Shown in pieces: positions 24,906 to 36,292 of a DNA stretch of 64,000 nucleotides. This DNA is from Sympetrum striolatum (Eukaryota; Arthropoda; Insecta; Odonata; Libellulidae): positions 32,455,849 to 32,519,848 of the forward strand of contig OX388345.1 in the NCBI GenBank assembly GCA_947579665.1. Direction: 5' to 3'. The notes below the pieces were generated by a model, which was not told the DNA's origin, made no database searches, and worked only from the letters and a program-made list of their open reading frames with translations. The translations under genes were made by a program, and so were the position numbers. Numbering within the stretch: position 1 is the stretch's first letter; each line of letters begins with the position of its first letter.

Positions 24906-27900
24906 TCGTCCTCGGCCAACGACCTCTAACATAAAAAAGGAATCGGTTTCGATTCCCTGTCCTATCAGGAATTTTTCGTACTTACTTTTTCCTTTGAAAT
25001 TGTCCTACATGTATTCCATTTCGCGTAAAGTGATTTAAAAATTAGTGAAATTAAATTATTTAATAAAATTTCCTTTTTTAATTGCCTTTTACCTGGCGTT
25101 GTCTAATAATTATGAATTGGTACCTATTAATTCTTTTTTAGATGTGAGATGCAATACCAAACCTGCTAGTCAGCAATTGAATGGTAAGGTAGCTCCAAAC
25201 AGAATGCTTTTGTATACGAATAGCATATCACTTCGCTGTTGAATCAGTGGAGTTTAACTTGATTTTTGTTGTTGAAAGCTTTTCTACCTTCAAAGCTTAT
25301 CCGACTCTAAGACTCACCTCCAGCCTCTTCCTGGAGCTTTTATCCCGGTTATCAATATATCAGAATGTTGCCCTTTCGGTAGATTGAAAGAAGATCTTGC
25401 GTGCTCGAAGGTCGGCAAAGAAATTTCGAAGTCTTTACGACTGGGCCTAGGTAATTAACGGATAGCCCATTTCTAGTTTTTGTGGCGCTTACCTTTTTCA
25501 AACTTTGATATACTAATAATTCAGCTCGCTCAAAGCTCTATTATCGTAATGTTCCTAAATTAAGATTCGGGATCATAAAATAGCTTCACGTTTATGATTA
25601 TCATCACATGCATTAATTTTGGAAAATTCCTATAAGCGATACCTATTTTGAAACGGTCATAAAGTTAATGTTGGCCCGTAACGTATATTTAAATTTTTTT
25701 ATTAGAAAAAGAAATGCATCATAACTGTTTTCCTAGAATTATAAACAGAGTTTTCGATCAATTTCTTTTCTAAAATTAGCGCAAATGTTAACAATTTTCG
25801 AATTAAAAACCATAAAATCAAAATTTAGCTCCGCCCATATGAAATTTAGTTTAAAACCCTCGCAAACCATTTATCGCATTTTTTATTTTGTTTCCTGGAA
25901 AGCTTATCTTGGGAATTTTATCTCGCTTCCTCAGATGGCCAATGCGTGATCAGATGATAATGGTTATTAACTTCTTTGATGCGAGAGTTTCAAATCGTAC
26001 TCAAGTGCGCTTAAGTGGACAATTTTCTCTTACCTATCTTCTTTTTACCGAATTCATCAGTATCCTGAGAGCATTGATTACATGGTCAAGTCGGCATGTT
26101 TGCGGAAATAAAATTACGCGATGATTTCTTCATTTAGCTTAACTTAAATAACACAGTTGAATCTGCTGTGCTCGGTAAGGAATACATGTAAATAAGATGA
26201 TTTTTTATGCACATCAATTCCTTTAAAAGGAAATATTTCCCCCCTTCGTGTAGGATTCTTTGTGAAAATGGTTTTATATGTATCGGAAATTACTCCAAAA
26301 GCCATTTTTTCCATTCTTACCGAGTGTAATTACGAATTCGTCTTAAATATGGTTGCGCCAAGGCGTATAAAGATTAGGTATTGAAAGGTATAATTAGGGC
26401 GGTCGCCCCGCTAAGGTTCTTCCCCTTTCCTTTCCATATCTTTAATATGGTTTCAATTCCTTTATTTTTCTGCATAGCGATTGCGTTGCAGATAGTTTAT
26501 CTCGGAAGTGTTCCATCTATTTTGGAGGCGGTGTTACGGCACTGAGCGAAATATGGTATATTTTAATCTCCCCTAACGCGTCAGGTTCAACCACAGCAGG
26601 TCTCTGAATTTCGTCGCCTTTTTGATTCATTTTGCAGTGTTTTCTTCCTGAAAATGAATCGAGGACCGAAAACTGGTTCTTTTCAGCTTCACTGCGATGA
26701 AATCGTAGTTTTTCAGGAAAGTTTGGCTGAATTTTTGTCCTTTTTCGTCTCTTAGATGTGTCATCAACATAACGAAATATCGCATAAATCGGTGGTGGAA
26801 TAAAGGATTACCGCATTCTTTCATCTTATTTTTCGCTAAAATCATGAGAGACTTACAAATGTGAAGAAAACGCAGTAGTAATTTCCACAATAGATAGATC
26901 CTAGCTAGTAACTTCCCTAGTCTATCGTGAAAGTAAATAATGCGTTTTCTTTTAATGTGTGCTGTAAAATCCCAAAATACACGCTTGACCATATCAATTT
27001 TATTTTAGATCATTTGCCAATTTAAAAATTCATTATTTGCATTTTATACACTCTATCATACGTAACGGAATGATTAAATGATTTAACTAGATGATTTATA
27101 ATGCTTACATATTTTTACACGATGTCATAGAAATTATTCATAGGTAAATAAGGAAAAATGAACTCGAATAAAAAAAATCAGAGAAATACATTGCTCTAGG
27201 AATACAGTTGCACAAAGTTTGTCCAACAACTCCTGAATGGTGTTCTATCAATGTAGAAAACTCTTTTGTAATGAAATATATTGTGCGGTCGAGATATTGT
27301 TGAAATCCATAGCAGCAAATAATAATGATGAATTTTATTTATGGAGTATAATGCTTGGTCACCTAAGTATGTAGTGAATAGCATGTATCTAATATGTAGC
27401 CACAATGCTAGGTGAACAAGTGAAGGAAAGATTTCGTTCTTTCCTGGCGAATGCTTTGAAGGAGAGTATATTCGCTTTAGAGTGAGCGATCTTCTACCGG
27501 TGTATTCAGTCAGCTTCAGATCAGCTTCTATAATCTGTACCTTCTCAATTCGTTCTCCTCACGAATCTCAATCCAAGCCAATGAACCATGTTACACGAAA
27601 ATGACTCCAGATTACGCTAAGTTTCTACCGCTTACACTACGGAATATTTTATGAGCCAATACCAATTATAATCCCCAACATTTTCGCGATTGCTCCATGG
27701 TAGTTTTGAATTGCAGAGAAAGCTCCATCTGCGAGAATTGATCAATTCAAAACGATCGATGTTAGGTAAGGTTTTGAAAATAAACACGTCGTCAGCAAAG
27801 TGGCGGTTATATAACCTCATGAATGCGGGCAATTGGCCAATCATCTTCGAAATCCTCTCATGTTTTCGCGGATTTATGCGCGCATGACTTTTTCGTCAGT

Positions 27901-28424
27901 TTTCCTTGAGATTTCGACTGCCTCAGAGTACGTTCTATTGTGGCTCGATTTGTTTGATATTTCCTCGTCAATCACATAAGCTGTCGACTCGTTTGGGTGT
28001 GTACGTTTTCCCTGCCGTTGAGTGTGGGTAAACAACTACCTGCACATTAATTCCTCCTTGCTCTTTTCCTTAACATTATATGGGAGGAGGTGGTACTTCA
28101 TATGGCACACAATTCATAGTAACTGAACTACAATGTGTACTTACTTTTTGAGGGAACGATCCTCGATTCTGGATATCCGCGTTCCGGAGACATTCTTTCA
28201 CAAATGGAAGCGATAGCGTTACTGAAATCATAACAAGACTTTGGATGCAGTAAAGCGATTCCTCTTCTCCTTTTAGCGACCTCTTCTGTTCGACCCCATT
28301 GTATTCCGCGTATTTATCAAGGAGGGGGCTGATTGAGGACGATCTCTATCGTGTGAACGTTGGAATGTGTTAAAAAAGAAATCGACTTGTGTTCATATCA
28401 TCAATACGCGTGATATTTGTATGT
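24906..28424. other. Non-coding stretch, nothing supported
   Basis: There is no recognisable element. The 121-codon minus frame at 26627-26992 is the longest here; it is rich in Lys, Arg, Leu and Phe and I recognise no motif. A GGGCG/CGCCC mini-hairpin lies near 26398. Confidence 0.5.
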
Positions 28425-28935
28425 ATGCGAATATCCCTCGGCAACAAAAATCGTCTCTAAGTTAGAACTAAATGGAGAGTAACTGATGAGGCCTAAGGGG
28501 TTGCTCAAGGTAGCGTTCTGGGTCCTTTATTATTTTTTAAGTTTATCAATGACTTGCTAAAGGGAATTAAATAAAAATCGTTTATTTGCGAACGACTATA
28601 TCATCAATATAAATATGAAAAGCATGAACGATTGTTGGAATCTTCAAGAAGATTTAGTTTTATTGTATAATTGAATTCCTCGTAAGAAATTGGATATTAA
28701 TACGAATAAATGCAAATTAATTATTTTTGAAAGAGTTATATACCAATATCCATATCACCGGGATGCAGGTGGGTTGTTAGTCCATCCGCAATGAATGATT
28801 TAATAATATAAATAATGTGATTAAATCGCTGGTTATTTGAAGGACGAATTAGTTTTTCCCAAACTTTTGTTTTCCATGGCACGCTAATATATTTACTCAA
28901 ATTTTGCTTCGAATATCGAACCAAGCATTTTTAAT
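28425..28935 (+). pseudogene. Decayed non-LTR reverse transcriptase (CR1/Jockey-like)
   Basis: Conceptual translation in pieces gives the landmark order of a LINE reverse transcriptase. An LNGE-type word lies near 28462. GVAQGSVLGPLLF followed by FINDL lies at 28497-28556. RLFANDYI at 28579-28602 is the place of the catalytic (F/Y)ADD box, with the first Asp changed to Asn. Then come DCWNLQEDL (28630-28656) and LDINTNKCKLIIF (28690-28728). A weak match to the later LVRPxLEY box (as FCFEY) lies near 28903. There is a frame change between the QGS and ADD boxes, a stop at 28572 and another at 28672 where Trp is expected. In intact elements this enzyme makes cDNA at the target site. Here it cannot be functional. 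No 3' tail or TSD was seen. Confidence 0.85.
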
Positions 28936-29075
28936 TTTGAGCGTATATTCAAATGGAAGAACAAAATACCGACTGCGGAATAAATTAAATAAAAAATGTA
29001 TCGCATGCATTTGGGCGAATTTATGTCAAACATTGGTCACTATTACAATTAATGTTTTCCAAGTCACGGCCTTAA
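28936..29075. other. Spacer between RT relic and SINE-B
   Basis: Possibly further decayed LINE sequence, but I cannot follow it with confidence. Confidence 0.35.
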
Positions 29076-29170
29076 ACAATCATACCCTAACTAGGATTCG
29101 AACTCGGTACCTGGCATTGCTAGGTCCAGGCTAGTAAATATACCAAGAGCTTAGAGAAGCTACGCGTGCT
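29076..29170 (-). mobile_element. SINE-B (tRNA-like), copy 2
   Basis: On the minus strand, GAGTTCGAATCC (B-box-like, complement of about 29095-29106) is followed by TAGTTAGGGTATG, matching the SINE-B copy at 21395-21490. Upstream, CTAG-CCTGGAC-CTAG can form a 4-bp stem with a 7-base loop like an anticodon arm. The copy lies just 3' of the decayed LINE relic at 28425-28935. Borders are approximate and no TSD is obvious. Confidence 0.6.
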
Positions 29171-29487
29171 GGGGTACACCGGTTGAAAATCACTGAATTA
29201 GCGAATTAAATCATATTTCACATGTATGATACATTCTTCCGGACAATTCAATACTTACCGATACAGTAAAATGTGGACTGTCTTCATTTGTCATGTGGTA
29301 CAGGATAGAGAAAAATGTATCTTTTATTTTCTTTTGTCCCAGTATTGTTCATGGCTGTGATGAAATGAAAGCTACCGAGGTATGAGTGAATAATTGCACT
29401 AATCAAGGTCTCTCCTTACAGAATGCAAAGAAAAGTTTTACTCATAGTGTCATTGTGCTTCACTTGCGTGGACATGTTCCGCTTACA

Positions 29488-29642
29488 GCATTCTAGCTCA
29501 GTGAGGAAAGCAATGGCATTCTACCTCACTCCTCATCCTGCCTAGTGAACCTTATTCCTCTCTGTAAGCTCTTAGAAGCTTATGCCGGAGGGGATGAGGT
29601 ACCAACCTGCCTTTGGACTGAATACCTTACAGACAGACAGTA
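29488..29642 (+). mobile_element. SINE-D-like short repeat, copy 1 (fullest)
   Basis: The unit runs from GCATTCTAGCTCAGTGAGG, through CTACCTCACTCCTCATCCTG and a GGAGGGGATGAGG block, to GCCTTTGGACTGAATACCTT and an (ACAG)n-type tail. The same blocks in the same order occur at 56612-56765. The first half recurs twice at 32671-32935. The start resembles a tRNA A-box region (TAGCTCAGTGAGG), but I see no convincing B-box, so the Pol III origin is an inference. The strand is assigned from the simple-repeat tail. Confidence 0.65.
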
Positions 29643-32213
29643 AAATGATTATAAACAATCAACTTATTGATAGCTCTTTGTCATACAGTATGATATACAC
29701 CTTTCTTACTTTGAGTTAAAACAGCCAAGGGTTGTAAAAATTATTTTGTTCTTATGAACAAGTAAAAGTCTCGAGTATTTACTGGTGTTCGAGACTCCCA
29801 TACTCTCCTATCTGTGTAACCAGTTTCGTTCGGTATTTTGTTTCTCGTGCATAGTATGTTCCCAGCAAATGTTCCTTTCATTAAGAATTCATTTCCATTA
29901 AAATGATCGTTGCTTTAGCATGCAAAAAAGCCAATCAAAATTCTGTTGTCAAGGTTCTCTCGTGAGGTGAATACTGCATCATTGGAGGTATAAATATAGC
30001 AGACGAGTATAATTCGGCAAAAACCATTTTATGACCGGAGAAGAATTTGGATGTGGGCTGTTCGTTTAAAAACAACTTTTGGAGGTGAAACTCCGCCATC
30101 TTTGATAAGCTTTAATTGCTCCCACGGAGTGGAATTACGCTGTAAAATATTTTCTCTGAAAGTCGTAGATTGCTTTTTATCATTCGTTTGATCTCTCACA
30201 TGAAGTTACCACCGATCCTGCCCAGGGCCAACTGAGGTCCCGATAACAGGTGAATACACTTTTGAAGGCCTTTTTGTACACCAAGGGTGATCAGCATATA
30301 TTCCGGAGGGATCAACATACATGTGCACGATAATCGTCAGTAAATACATGCATTAATACGCGTATATTACAAATACGATCAGCTTCGATCTATCGAAATC
30401 GGAATCTAGTTGAAAGAGAACTGTATTTTATTCAGTTTCTGCTTTCTCTCTAAGGTCTCTGATCAGTCGAGTTTGACTCATATGATACGAAGTCCAACCA
30501 ATTAAAATCATTACTGGTTTAAATGTACCTCGAAACTATCTCGAAGAGATCTCGATCTTCGTTCTCTCGATCTCATCTCGGGTTTCGTTCGACAATCGAT
30601 GTCTGTTTTTTCGGGCTTTCTGTACGGTATCATTTTTGACTATTAATTTTATTATTTGTTAATTAATCAGTTTTAATTATATATGATGACAATTTTTTTC
30701 TTTATCAAGGCGTATTTGAAAATCTTTTATGGTACATGATATATTTCATCTTCGATAGACCATCGCGTACAGATTCGACCAATCGGTCATAAGTCGACTT
30801 AGGTACCATTCGATTATCAAAAGAATTAGATAATTTATTTGTATGTTGTTGAGGTTTCAAGAGGTATCTTCATTTTCTTTGACGATTTCTGTTAATTTTC
30901 TACTTTAATGTTTTTATACAGAACGTCGATGCAGTGAAAATGAAATTATAATCTTAATATGTGCTTTGAACCGCTGTAAGAGAATTTGTAAAAGAATCAC
31001 TTGCTGTTACTATCACTCTATTTATGTCACATAAACAATAAAAAGAAAAGTTTATTTGTATCTGTGGTTCCTCTGCTATGAACCTCAGTTACCGTTCTTT
31101 AGTTGTGAAAAAGAAACGAATGAGAATTCCATTTTGTTTCCTATCAGATGGCATTCAGATGTAACATGAATTTATTGTGTACCTTTAGGAATACCTTTGC
31201 TCCTTTTTACAGCGAATTGTTCTCACTCTGCTCCCCAATCTCCAGCCTCACTTTCGGAAGAAAATGTAGTCCCTTTTTTGTCACCCCGATTGTTATTCCC
31301 GAAGCCGAACGACTCCTTCCTCTTGAAGCACAATGGCATAGTTCGGGGGCCGATCGTCATCTGAATAAGGAAGGAAGGAGATTTTTCCGAACAGCTGACG
31401 CCAGAGACGCGGCACCTCAAGGGGTTGTTCTCATTTTCACGTTTCCGAGAGGCGAGATGCTAAAATGGGAGAATAAAGTTTCGACTTCTCGCATCGGTGA
31501 CTCCGCCTCCTTCCCTTTTAACGAATTCACCGCCTCGAGCTAAGTCTTTACTTTCCTTCCCCGGAGAGACTACGTGATCCGGATGTATTGGGCTCTCTCA
31601 TCCCATTTCTCCGATCAGGGGACAGAGCTCTCATCCCCATTTCTCACAGACAGTACGTAGCCCTCGTCCTCACCCATAAACGTCAATCAATATTCCAGGT
31701 CCGTGCTCATTTTTCCATTAGGTTTAAATGATGCGAGAAAAAAGGTGCGATGATTCCGAATAAATAATGGAACACCGGTCGCCTTGGTTGTTTCGGCTTT
31801 GTATACCAAATGTTCGCTATTTGTAATGCCTCCGCGTTCGCCCTTACCTCTCCGCTAATTTCCTATTCCGAACTTTCTTCCCATCTTTTAGTGTCACATG
31901 AATGACGGCAGTTGTCCCCCCTGCTCTGTCTTCATGAATGGAATGTTTTTCACTTGTCTTCGGGTACAAAAGAGCAAAAAATGTTTTGTTCTTTCATGTT
32001 ATTCTCACGTCAGCCTCATTTTTCAGTTCTCATTCCTCTGTCTTGATATTAGCTGTGATTATAAGAAGGCTTCATTCATGAGTGTTCTACCTTTCGTTAG
32101 GTTCATGTACAATCAAAAATCCCTATAAAGGGCCATCTCCTTCATTTCCTTATAGTTAACCCCACCCCTTATGTCATCCAACTCTGTTTTTTCCCCAGAA
32201 TACTACCCTCAGT
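29643..32213. other. Non-coding stretch with a GC-richer patch
   Basis: Several TCTCGA/GATCTCGA words cluster at 30538-30600, including a CGAAGA...TCTTCG hairpin. The 31200-31700 patch is GC-richer and contains a small duplication of CTCTCATCC...ATTTCTC near 31592 and 31627. Apart from the candidate frame at 31148-31543 I see nothing gene-like. Confidence 0.5.
31148..31543 (+). other. Unassigned 131-codon open frame
   Basis: The frame begins with ATG directly after a pyrimidine-rich stretch ending in CAG (TTGTTTCCTATCAG), which resembles a splice acceptor. It ends with TAA at 31541-31543. The translated protein has no domain I recognise. It has a Ser/Phe/Leu-rich N-terminal third, then a charged middle (for example DRHLNKEGRRFFRTADARD). 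An antisense frame of 65 codons covers the same GC-richer patch, which suggests that composition keeps both open. I list it only as the best-placed frame in the region. It could be an exon, but nothing shows that it is. Confidence 0.15.
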
Positions 32214-32304
32214 TACAACCTTTACCTTGGTGCAAATAACCCTAGCTGTTGACGTACCCTCAAACCATAATACTGCTACTACTACTACTACTACAACCTT
32301 TACC
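32214..32304 (+). mobile_element. SINE-A, 5'-truncated diverged copy with 13-bp TSD
   Basis: TACAACCTTTACC at 32214-32226 is repeated at 32292-32304 and flanks a 65-base body. The body aligns with the 3' half of SINE-A: GTGCAAATAACCCTAGCTGTTGA for the family's GTGCGAAATGACCTAAGCTGTTGA region, then CAATACT-like sequence and an (ACT)n tail. Because the tail ends in ACTAC, one or two bases of the duplication could belong to the tail. The copy is more diverged than those at 18811 and 55383, yet the duplication is exact. Confidence 0.8.
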
Positions 32305-32670
32305 AATCCCTCTCCCCTCAATATTTGACCCACACATTTCTTCTGATGATAATCACGTCAATTAGAGACCTCTCCTCCCCAACCATCTCTAACACCTCCG
32401 TGTTTGTTTTCCTATCAATCTAACTTACTTTTTCCTTTCTACGCCATACCGGCATCTCGAAGGTCTCCAAACGTTTAACTTCTTCCTTTCTTTAAGTCCA
32501 CGTTTCGCACCCATCAATCAGCACTCTCCAAATCAAGGATATCACCAATCTTTTCCTGATTCCTTTACTACAAAATAATAAAATATACTGATAATGGTAT
32601 TCATTTTGATCCTTCCTGATGGAAACCTATTGATTTTGTTGTATATAGGTTCGTTTAATATACGTTGAAG
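32305..32670. other. Non-coding spacer
   Basis: Pyrimidine-rich, AT-rich sequence with no supported feature. Confidence 0.5.
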
Positions 32671-32790
32671 TTTTTCACGCATTCAAGCTCAGTAAGGAAA
32701 GAAAATGACTTCACTCCTCATTTTTCCTGAACTCCTTTCAGAGAGTCTCACTCCCTTCAGAGAGATTTAAATTCTTTATGCATAGGAGTT
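32671..32790 (+). mobile_element. SINE-D-like short repeat, copy 2
   Basis: CACGCATTCAAGCTCAGTAAGG followed by GACTTCACTCCTCATTTTTCCTG and CTCACTCCCTTCAGAGAG matches the first half of the copy at 29488. The later GCCTTTGG block is missing. It is followed by a second partial copy about 143 bases on, so the two form a tandem pair. Confidence 0.6.
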
Positions 32791-32812
32791 TTCGTAATTA
32801 ATAAACCTGGAT

Positions 32813-32935
32813 GTTTTTCACACATTCTGGCTCATCAAGGAAAAACAAAGAAAATTACCACACTCCTAATTTTGCTTCATCTCCTTTCATTAAATCTCAT
32901 TCCCTCTAGATACCCTTAGGTAGCTAATGTTGTGG
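32813..32935 (+). mobile_element. SINE-D-like short repeat, copy 3
   Basis: GTTTTTCACACATTCTGGCTC, then ACCACACTCCTAATTTTGC and TCTCATTCCCTCTAGATACC, aligns with the copy at 32671 and with the fuller copy at 29488. Its 3' half is likewise missing. The shared flank GTTTTTCAC in copies 2 and 3 indicates local tandem duplication of the pair. Confidence 0.6.
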
Positions 32936-35900
32936 GATATCTGGTTCAAATTGAACTCCAAACTAAATAGTATACAGAATTGCGGCAGATGAATGTCTTG
33001 TTATGCGAAAAAAATAGTAAGAGATTTTTTTTATGCAAGATTGGATTTAATAAGGGATGCCACCATGAAAATCTAGAGCGGATTCTTCTAGTGTCTTCAA
33101 TGTTAATTTAATAATAATAATAATCAAAACACTTATTTTAATGATGGCGTTGGTAATTTTTTTTCATTTAGATCTTGTAATTTTCCATTTTCTTTCTGCT
33201 GCTAGTATATCTTGCGCGATTTTTCTGATTAGGTGACTAATTGTAAGTTTTGTTGCTACGAAAAAACTCTATATATGCTGCAATTTTCATGGTAATTGCC
33301 ACTGATTATCGATAATGATGAGCTGCTTCGGAGGTTTTTAATCTCGACAGACTCGTTAGGAAACGCGTGAACCTGATTGTTCGTTTCTTATCTATCATAT
33401 TTATCCAGTTTTTTTTCATTCTCAATTATTTTCCCTTCTGAGCCGATTCATTTTACCTTCTCCTTTCTTTCGGCTTATTGATGATCGTGAATGCAGTTCT
33501 TTCCTCGTTGGGTAATCTACTTTCTTTGTGAAGATATCTTCCAATATTTTTCTGATGGTTTTATATCAACTTATCTTTTATAACTTGTAACCCGACGCTC
33601 CCCTTATAACTCGCTGTTATCATTTACAAACTGGCTAAAATATTAGCAGATATTTAGCGGAAGTAAACATGATGAATGTAAATATATGTAGGATTCCTTC
33701 GTCAAGGAGTATTTTAAAAGCATATTGATGGTTTTAATGCTTTAATCATTGCAACGATGGATCTCGTGTAGCTTAAAAATCTGCGTTCGTTAACATTGAT
33801 CTAGCATCGTTTTCTGGATATGACCGATGATTTGAGTACATGAAATTCAGTGCAATAAAATGCTTGCCTATTCCTCTACTCTCTTATGACTATTTATAAC
33901 CACATAGCTAGGCTCATCATCGTCTTAAATTCTCTAATTTATTTAGGAACGGTCAAAAAATAAGTTTAAAATTTCTTTAGCAAAATAAAACAACTTTGTA
34001 TGGTATAACTTCACAGGTATATTTTGTTTTCCATCCAATGAGAGAGTTTCACGAAGTGACGGCTTAAGCACTTGGTTATACTAATCTATTTAAGCCTATC
34101 TTTAGCGTCATCCTTTTTTTCTTTCTCTCTATTTTTTCCATATTCTCTACAAAACATTCATTTTTCAAACGTCTTATCTTTTCCAGAAGCCTCAACCATC
34201 TTCATTGACTTTTTCCCTTTATCTCTTTTGAAACCCATTCAAGCCAATTTCCAAGTTTTTTCCCCTTTTCCCTAAAGTTATCGCCCTGTATGTATTCTTG
34301 AGGTTTCGCTCTTTTTATTCTATCTCTAAATTTAATTGCCAGTATCCTATTTATTCTCGTTTTCAAGATGAATCGGCTTCCATGGTTTTTGCATATTTTA
34401 ATTACTCCATGATTTTTAAATTCATAAGAAAATTTGATTCTGAAAAAAGGTGTTGATAATGTATTCCAAGTATCGTTACTCTGTGCACAACAAGCGGATG
34501 GGCTCGCTTTTCACTTATTAATATTTCTTACAGTTTTAATTGTGTGATGTAAGTATTTTACTGCTTTTGATGAATCGTTTGGAACTGATCTTTCGTCCAG
34601 ATCCGATACATTTATTGGCAGCAGGGGCGTGCTGACAGGTACTGCAGTTTCCGCAATGTTAAGAAGGATCTAGTTTTAGGTATTCCAACTGATATCCATA
34701 AAGGATATTTTTACTGTTCGCAGGCAACATACTTCTAGATGCACCATTTCACTTTTTAGTGTTTGCGAAATAAATTTGGTGCAGGAAAATTAAAACCTAT
34801 TTGCTCTTAAGGAAAACTACTTGGAGAACTGGAAGTAACGATTCGATCAAATTACATACGAGACAAAGGATTAGTCGATTTCCTTGCCAAAAATGATACG
34901 ATATCTGATTTTATCATACACCGAGCTGTATTTTGTATTATGCACTCGCCGCAGCCTCTCGGAATTTATATTTTATCTTACATCGTTCATATTTGATGGT
35001 AAATAAATTTACATTTTACAACAGAATCGAAGGTGGAAACTTTCACTTTGTGAACAGATATGACAAAAAAGGTAAATAAACCTAAATTTTTGAAAATAAC
35101 ATCTCTAAACTACAAACATATGGAAAATATATCCTCAAACAGGAAGAATTTTTAAATTAGTAATTACCACAAGCTTAACTCCTAATCTGCATCGTTTAGA
35201 ACAAAGGTGACTCTGTAAAACTTCCTTAATTTTTCACTCACACCACTTATTTCCGCATAATCCTGGAAATTTTACTAATTTAATCTTTATTGTCCGTTAA
35301 TTATTACGTATATGTCATTACAATTTAAGTTGTAACAACTCTGTCGATGTTGTACTCTTAATGATACTTTATCTGGCTACTTCCGGAAGCGGGTGTTTAT
35401 TTTCCGTCCCCGAGTTGTCGGAGGTTCGGCAAAATCTCGCACACTCGAATTTTTCCGCGTTTGGCATTTGTTTTGAACTCATAAGCGGATCAGCCGATAC
35501 CTCGTGAGGGGAAGTTCGTCTTTAGCTTCCCTTCTCCTCGCCCACTCGCATCGCTCGTCGAATCTGATCAGGTGTACATGCGCGTGACCCATTCTTCCCC
35601 CTCCCCTACCACCTCCCGCTCCCCCACCCCATCGCTCATCTCGCCGATACATCCCTTAATGTTAATCTCGTCACCCGTGCACCACCACGTGTTTCCCACT
35701 ACGCGAATCTCCCCTCCCCCGACATCCTGACGAAATCCATTTTTCGGGGGGCAAGGGTTGGTTGTTTTCCCCCCAATAGGCTAATTGATTCCATTATTTC
35801 CTCCCCCTTCTGGTAGAGGGGGAATAAGTCCGCGATTGGGAATAGGTGCCAATAACCGGGGTTGGAATATGGAGCAGATCTGCATGAGGGAGCGAGTTTC

Positions 35901-36254
35901 CCCCTTCGTCTTTTATTTTATTCCATTCTTTCCTGGATATTTATGAGGTCGGTGCAGAGATGGTTATGGATGCAAGTTCTTCAAAAGGGTTCGGATTATT
36001 TTAAGCGAGTGGAATAAAAAGGATCGATCGAATGGACTTAATTGAGTCATTTACCTCTTCGTGGTGGTGTTTTAAACTTTTTTATTTTTTTTTGTTATGC
36101 GGAAAGCTTACCCAGGACGTTGATACTTTTCAAAGGAAGGGATCGACGTTAAGTTCCGTCAGCTTTATTTATGCTTATACCAGATTCAATAATTTAGTAA
36201 TCGGCGTAGTGCCTTAAACTTAACTTCAAAGCAAAAGCGTATTGAGAACGGATA
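32936..36254. other. Non-coding stretch with a pyrimidine-rich GC patch
   Basis: A short (AAT)n run lies at about 33107-33124. From about 35390 to 35830 the DNA turns GC-rich and strongly pyrimidine-biased (many CCCCTCCC-type words). It contains one CACGTG E-box near 35687, a G6...C6 pair and a TCCCCCT/AGGGGGA hairpin at 35802-35823. This could be a regulatory region, but the sequence alone does not show it. No gene is supported. Confidence 0.45.
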
Positions 36255-36292
36255 TGAAAAAATCCGACAGGATTGGGACTCGAACTTATTTT
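36255..36292 (-). mobile_element. SINE-C fragment, copy 2
   Basis: Read on the minus strand, AAGTTCGAGTCCCAATCCTG followed by TCGGATTTTTT reproduces the B-box/CCCAATCCTGTC junction of the copy at 24775-24905. The upstream tRNA-like part cannot be followed, so this is a truncated or decayed copy. A chance B-box is possible; the shared 12 bases after the B-box argue for a repeat. Confidence 0.45.

Noticed and set aside
26627..26992. 121-codon minus frame
   Set aside because: No motif, basic and hydrophobic by composition, no neighbouring gene signals.
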